64,000 nucleotides of DNA from an uncultured Rhodopila sp. (GTDB lineage Bacteria > Pseudomonadota > Alphaproteobacteria > Acetobacterales > Acetobacteraceae). The notes below the pieces were generated by a model. That model searched no databases, was not told the origin of the DNA, and worked only from the letters and a program-made list of their open reading frames with translations. This document shows, piece after piece, positions 59,824 through 64,000 of the stretch (position 1 is the stretch's first letter; each line of letters opens with the position of its first letter). The position numbers and the translations under genes are program-made. Where the stretch lies: positions 1 to 64,000 of the forward strand of contig NZ_CAIWTY010000090.1 of assembly GCF_903915725.1 (NCBI RefSeq). The letters run 5' to 3'.

Positions 59824-61017
59824 TCAGATCGCAATCCGCCCTGCCCGAGCGGCCTCCACCGTGCGCATCACGCCGCGCAATTCCGCCAGTCCTTTCAGCC
59901 GACCGATGCAGGAATAACCGGGGTTCACCTTCTTGCCGATGTCGTCGATCAGCAAATGACCATGATCGGGCCGCATCGGAATGACGGCATCGGCACGGCC
60001 CTGCGAGGCGCGGCATGATTCCTCGGTCAGGATATTCGCGATCACCGCGATCAGATCGGTGTCGCCGGCGAGGTGCTCGGCTTCATGGAAAGAACCATCC
60101 GGCTCGCGCGTGGTGTTGCGCAGATGGACGAAATGCACGCGCGGCCCGAATTCCCGTGCCATCGCCGGCAGGTCGTTGTCCGGGTTGCAGCCGAACGCGC
60201 CGGTGCACAGAGTCAGGCCGCTGGCCTCATCCGGAACCGCTTTGAACAGCTTGCGCACATCATCTGCGGTGGACATCACCCGCGGCATGCCGAAGATCGG
60301 GAAGGCCGGGTCATCGGGATGGATGCACAGCCTCGCACCTTCCTCGGCCGCGACCGGAGCGATCTCGTTCAGGAAGGCGAACATGTTGGACCGCACGCCT
60401 TCCAGCCCGATGTCGTTGTAGACGTCGAGCATTTTCTGGAAGCCCTTGCGGTCGTAGACAAACTCCCGCGCCGGCAGCCAGTCGATCAGGATGCTTTCAA
60501 GCGATGCGATGTCGCTCTCCGACATCGCCTTGAACCGGGCTTCCGCCGCAGCCCGCCGCTGCGGCGGATGATCCGCCTCCGCGCCCGGACGCTTCAGGAT
60601 GAACAGGTCGTAGGCCGCGATGTCGGTGAAGTCGAAACGGAGCGCATAACCGCCCGAGGGCAGACGATACATCAGGTCGGTGCGGGTCCAGTCGGTGATC
60701 GCCATGAAGTTGTAGCAGATCGTCTTGACGCCGGCCCTGGCGCAGGCACGGATCGAGTCCTTGTATTGGTCGATGCGCTGCCGGAAATCGCCGCTGCGCG
60801 TCTTGATATCCTCGGCGACGGCAATGCTTTCGACGACCGACCAGACTAGGCCGGCATCTTCGATCTGCTGCTTGCGCTTCAGCACCTCGTCTTCCGGCCA
60901 AGCCTGTCCCTGGTTAAGATGATGCAGAGCCGAGACGACCCCGCTGGCGCCGGCCTGCAGCACGTGGGGAAGCTGAACCGCGTCATCGGGGCCGAACCAG
61001 CGCCATGTTTCCTGCAT
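59824..61017 (-). CDS. uxuA: Mannonate dehydratase
   Basis: 397 residues, the normal length. MQETWRWFGPDDAVQLPHVLQAG is the family N-terminus. CIHPDDPAFPIFGMPRVMST, TLCTGAFGCNPDNDL and FVHLRNTTREPDGSFHEAEH carry the conserved His, Asp and Cys residues of the metal site, and RPDHGHLLIDD is a family block. It converts D-mannonate to 2-keto-3-deoxygluconate. AAGGAG lies 6 bases before the ATG. It is in the operon with uxuB. Confidence 0.95.
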   Translation of the reverse strand: MQETWRWFGPDDAVQLPHVLQAGASGVVSALHHLNQGQAWPEDEVLKRKQQIEDAGLVWSVVESIAVAEDIKTRSGDFRQRIDQYKDSIRACARAGVKTICYNFMAITDWTRTDLMYRLPSGGYALRFDFTDIAAYDLFILKRPGAEADHPPQRRAAAEARFKAMSESDIASLESILIDWLPAREFVYDRKGFQKMLDVYNDIGLEGVRSNMFAFLNEIAPVAAEEGARLCIHPDDPAFPIFGMPRVMSTADDVRKLFKAVPDEASGLTLCTGAFGCNPDNDLPAMAREFGPRVHFVHLRNTTREPDGSFHEAEHLAGDTDLIAVIANILTEESCRASQGRADAVIPMRPDHGHLLIDDIGKKVNPGYSCIGRLKGLAELRGVMRTVEAARAGRIAI

Positions 61018-61036
61018 GTCGATCTCCTTTGCTTGC

Positions 61037-61384
61037 TCAATGGGATGCCGCGGCGGGATAGCCCCTGAAGCGCTCGCTGCTGGCGCGCGGCGCCGTTTCA
61101 GGCAGCAGGAACGTGCAAGCGAGCGTAATCACGCCGACGAACACGACGTAGCCAGCCAACAGCCAGGGCGTGCCATCGCCGAGGACCAACAGCCAGCCCG
61201 CGGCCAGTCCACCGACCGAGCCGATCAAAGCGCCGATCTGCTGGACGAAGGAAATGCCGGTCGCGCGAAGCCGTGTCGGGAACAGTTCGGCGAAGAACGC
61301 CGCTTGCGGACCGTACATCGCGCCGTGTCCGACCGAGAGCACGCCGAGTTCGATGGGAATTGCCACCAGCGTCGCCGTCGTCAT
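61037..61384 (-). pseudogene. C-terminal fragment of an MFS transporter (MHS type)
   Basis: 115 residues matching only the last third of a metabolite:H+ symporter: GHGAMYGPQAAFFAELFPTRLRAT and SFVQQIGALIGSVGGLAAG. A full protein would have over 400 residues. The ATG overlaps the uxuB stop (ATGA), as for a coupled gene, yet the missing N-terminal eight or so helices make transport implausible. It is probably a remnant of a transporter deleted when uxuB was fused to this site; expression as a small protein cannot be ruled out. Confidence 0.8.
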
Positions 61385-62871
61385 GACGGATTTAAATCGG
61401 TCAATGCCGATCGCACGCCGCCCGACAACAGCACCTTTAGATGACGTACGACTTGCTTGCGAAACACAGAGTGGCCTGCAAGCGCCGGATCGAAGATCTC
61501 CTGCACGCCGAACAGCGCCCCCGCCAATGCTTCGGCATTGCGCCCCGAGCCCGCTGCAAGGGCGGTCAGCCGTTCGGCCAGGGGATCGCTGATTTCGTAG
61601 GCGTTTCCGGGCTCGTCGTGCTGTAGCAGGAAGCGCATCCAGGCCGCGACAACCAGGGCGATGCATGCCGGTGTTTCACCGGCGCGCAGACGATCGAGGG
61701 CGGGATGCAGCAGCCGTTGCGGCAGTTTCTGCGAGCCGTCCATCGAGATCTGCTGCAAGCGGTGCCGCATCGCCGGGTTGCGGAACCGGGTCTCCAACTG
61801 CGCCGTGTAGGCGGACAGATCCATTCCCGGCACCGCGGGAATCACCGGCAGCAGATCCTTGTCCCAGAGATCCCGCAGGAAGCCGGCAAGCAACGGTTCG
61901 GCCATGGCGTCGGCCACCGTGTCCAGGCCGGCCACCACGCCGAGATAGGCCAGCGATGAATGCGCGCCATTCAGCGCCCGCAGTTTCATCAACTCGAACG
62001 GGCGGACATCCGTTACCATCGTTACGCCGGCGTCTTCCCAGCGCGGACGGCCGGCGGCGAAACGATCCTCGATCACCCATTGGCTGAACGGTTCCGCCAC
62101 CACCGGCCATGCATCGCGGTAGCCGAGCCGCTGCACCGCCGCCCGATCGGCCTCGGTCGTCGCCGGCACGATGCGATCGACCATGGTGCAGGGAAACGCC
62201 GTGTCGCCGATAATGCTTTCGCCACGTTGCGGGTCGTACAGCATGGCGTAACGGGCGAGGACACGGGCCACCGTCTCGCCATTGCTGGGCAGGTTGTCGC
62301 AGACTAACAGCGTGCAGCGCCCGGCACCGGTTTCGTGCCGGCGTCGCAGCGCCTCCACCAACAGGCCCGGCAGCGTCGCCGGGAAACGGTCCTTCTGCAA
62401 ATCGGCGACAATCCCGGGATGCGTCTCATCCAGGCTGCCGGTCGCCGCATCCAGGCAATACGCCTTTTCCGTCACCGTCAGGCTGATGATGCGGGTGCGC
62501 GGATCGACCAGCGCCGCCAAGGCGCGCTCCGGCGTCTCGGGCACGGTGACCGTCTCCAGAACCGCGCCAACCACCCGGGATCGGTCGCCCTCCGCGCTAC
62601 GCTCCAGAACCGTGTAAAGCCCGTCCTGGGGGGCCAGCGCGTCCCGCACGTCACTGGAGCGCAGGCTGAGACCGATGATGCCCCAGTCCCCCTCCCCGGC
62701 CGCCAGGCGATCGTCGGTGTAGACCGCCTGATGCGCGCGGTGAAACGCCCCCAGGCCGAGATGCACGATGCCCGGTCGAACCTCGCGGCGGTCGTAGGCC
62801 GGCCGGGCGACAAGCTGCGGAAGCTCGGCCATCACGCGGTTGCACAGACGGGGAAGCCTTTCGGGCGCCAT
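61381..62871 (-). CDS. uxuB: Fructuronate reductase (mannitol dehydrogenase family)
   Basis: 496 residues. The N-terminal Rossmann domain has IVHLGLGAFHRAHQAVY. The C-terminal helical domain has the catalytic Lys/Asn/His block ELMKLRALNGAHSSLAYLG, along with FPCTMVDRIVPATT and PFSQWVIEDRF. It reduces D-fructuronate to D-mannonate with NADH, the step before UxuA. It starts 3 bases after the MFS stop upstream. Confidence 0.94.
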   Translation of the reverse strand: MAPERLPRLCNRVMAELPQLVARPAYDRREVRPGIVHLGLGAFHRAHQAVYTDDRLAAGEGDWGIIGLSLRSSDVRDALAPQDGLYTVLERSAEGDRSRVVGAVLETVTVPETPERALAALVDPRTRIISLTVTEKAYCLDAATGSLDETHPGIVADLQKDRFPATLPGLLVEALRRRHETGAGRCTLLVCDNLPSNGETVARVLARYAMLYDPQRGESIIGDTAFPCTMVDRIVPATTEADRAAVQRLGYRDAWPVVAEPFSQWVIEDRFAAGRPRWEDAGVTMVTDVRPFELMKLRALNGAHSSLAYLGVVAGLDTVADAMAEPLLAGFLRDLWDKDLLPVIPAVPGMDLSAYTAQLETRFRNPAMRHRLQQISMDGSQKLPQRLLHPALDRLRAGETPACIALVVAAWMRFLLQHDEPGNAYEISDPLAERLTALAAGSGRNAEALAGALFGVQEIFDPALAGHSVFRKQVVRHLKVLLSGGVRSALTDLNPS

Positions 62872-62874
62872 CGG

Positions 62875-64000
62875 TCAATGCGCCGGAGCGATAGGCGACC
62901 GCATCCCGGACGCCGCTACCGGCGAGATTGGCCGCACGAACACCAGGACGCACACGACGCCCATGATCGCGATGCCGCCGGCCAGCACGAACGCACTGGT
63001 GAAGGCGCCGGTTGACTGCACGATGAACCCAGTCACCGCCGGCCCGATAATGCCGGCGCAGTTGGCCATCATGTGAATGAATCCGCCGACACCGCCGATG
63101 TTCTCGCCGCGCACCGTGTCCTGCAGGATCGCCCAGTAGGTGCTGCCGGTCAGATACAGGAAGAACACCGCCCCGCTCATCAACATCAGCGCACTGCCGA
63201 CGGTGGTGACCAGCCCCGCCAGCGCCACGCACACCGCCGAGACGCTCAGGCACACCGTCAGCACCAGTTTGCGGGCGAACAGCGCGCGCCCGGTGGCGCG
63301 GAACACCGCGTCGGACACCGCGCCGCCCGCCGCCAGGCCGCAGAAACCCAGCACCCAGGGCAGCACCGTCGCGATGCTCATGTCCTTGATGCTGAGGTGC
63401 TGCGCCATGGTCAGGTAGCTGGGGAACCAGGTCAGAAAGAAGAACAGGATGTAGTTGTAGCCAAAAAATGCCAGCCCGGTTGCCAGCACGACCGGCTGCC
63501 GCAGGTAAAACCCCAACGGCTGCGGCGCCAATCCCGCCGTGGGATCTGCGTGGTCGCCCTCGATCTCCTGAAGTTCTTCCGCTGTGATCGACGGATGCTC
63601 AAGCGGCGTTTCGCTGGCGAATTTCATCCAGAACAGCAGCCAAACAAAGCCCAGCGCGCCGATGGCCACAAACGAAACCCTCCACCCGAACGCCACCGCC
63701 AGCAATCCGACGATCGGCCCGGCGATCGCGCCGCCCAACGGCGTGCCGCAATTGGCAAACCCCACCGCGCTGGCCGCCTCCCGGTGCGGGAACCAGTTAT
63801 TGACCACCTTGTTGATGGTGGCGGACAGCGGACCTTCGCCGACGCCGAAGAAAACCCGGATCACAAGCAGAGTAACGAACCCGGTCGCCGCCGCGGTCAG
63901 GGCGCAAAAAGCCGACCAGACGGCCATGGCGAGGGTGAAGACGCGCTTGCCGCCGAGCTTGTCGGAGGCCCAGCCACCAATGAAGTTGAATATAGCATAG
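62875..64000 (-). CDS. MFS hexuronate-type transporter (5' end beyond the window)
   Basis: Partial: about 375 codons are visible and the N-terminus lies past base 64000. VIRVFFGVGEGPLSATINKVVNNWFP and REAASAVGFANCGTPLGGAIAGP are the ACS-family (ExuT/GudP/anion:cation symporter) signature. IGGWASDKLGGK, encoded near the right edge, is the helix 2-3 loop. It probably imports glucuronate/galacturonate or aldarates for the uxu enzymes encoded next. Confidence 0.88.
   Translation of the reverse strand, partial: YAIFNFIGGWASDKLGGKRVFTLAMAVWSAFCALTAAATGFVTLLVIRVFFGVGEGPLSATINKVVNNWFPHREAASAVGFANCGTPLGGAIAGPIVGLLAVAFGWRVSFVAIGALGFVWLLFWMKFASETPLEHPSITAEELQEIEGDHADPTAGLAPQPLGFYLRQPVVLATGLAFFGYNYILFFFLTWFPSYLTMAQHLSIKDMSIATVLPWVLGFCGLAAGGAVSDAVFRATGRALFARKLVLTVCLSVSAVCVALAGLVTTVGSALMLMSGAVFFLYLTGSTYWAILQDTVRGENIGGVGGFIHMMANCAGIIGPAVTGFIVQSTGAFTSAFVLAGGIAIMGVVCVLVFVRPISPVAASGMRSPIAPAH

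Noticed and set aside
1-64000. tRNA, rRNA, CRISPR arrays, insertion sequences and prophage genes
   Set aside because: Looked for cloverleaf ends, regularly spaced direct repeats, transposase or integrase motifs and terminal inverted repeats, and found none convincing; only short palindromic repeats are present.

Overview
This is a GC-rich (roughly 65%) window from an alphaproteobacterium, probably an Acetobacteraceae/Rhodospirillales-type organism. The evidence is the base composition, a Tad/Cpa pilus set of alphaproteobacterial layout, many sulfonate and sugar-acid transporters, and short palindromic intergenic repeats of the CGTCATGG...CCATGACG kind. The taxon is inference. I see no tRNA, rRNA, CRISPR array, insertion sequence or phage gene.

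Layout. (1) 373-13247 is an exopolysaccharide (EPS) locus. A leftward operon encodes a small lipoprotein, a 718-residue SLBB-repeat export protein, a CpsD-like ATPase without the Walker A lysine, an Hpt phosphotransfer protein and an NtrC-type sigma-54 activator. Rightward and leftward genes add three glycosyltransferases, a Wzx-like flippase, an unknown EPS protein and a polysaccharide deacetylase. Both divergent intergenic gaps carry back-to-back sigma-54 (-24/-12) promoter sequences, four in all, and a TCGCA...TGCGA inverted repeat. The locus therefore looks like a small sigma-54 regulon run by its own activator. (2) 13349-22332 holds an outer-membrane channel, a NarX/NarL-type two-component pair and a branched-chain amino-acid-type ABC transporter (livHMGF plus binding protein) with a truncated acyl-CoA-synthetase-like gene inside the operon. 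(3) 22329-27455 is a leftward surface-glycan group: methyltransferase, GT61, GT4 and a large GT2. (4) 28069-38496 is a sulfur-scavenging region: cysK with an Rrf2 regulator, a sulfonate ABC system with three different binding proteins, a TauD-type dioxygenase, a methyltransferase and a divergent flavin monooxygenase. (5) 39171-51999 is a Tad pilus locus, preceded by a REC-EAL-LuxR fusion regulator. It runs flp, prepilin peptidase, cpaB, cpaC, cpaD, cpaE, cpaF, tadB, tadC, tadD, a TadG-like protein with a glycine-rich repeat body, and two TadE-like pseudopilins. (6) 52096-64000 is a hexuronate/sugar-acid catabolic locus: TRAP transporter, GntR regulator, MFS transporters, SDR oxidoreductase, enolase-superfamily dehydratase, uxuA, uxuB and a C-terminal MFS remnant. 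Two of its operons share a nearly identical 35-bp promoter/operator block.

Most operons are tightly packed, with ATGA or GTGA overlaps. Starts were chosen by ribosome-binding site, by signal peptide or domain start, and by coupling to the upstream gene. The long antisense reading frames typical of GC-rich DNA were ignored.
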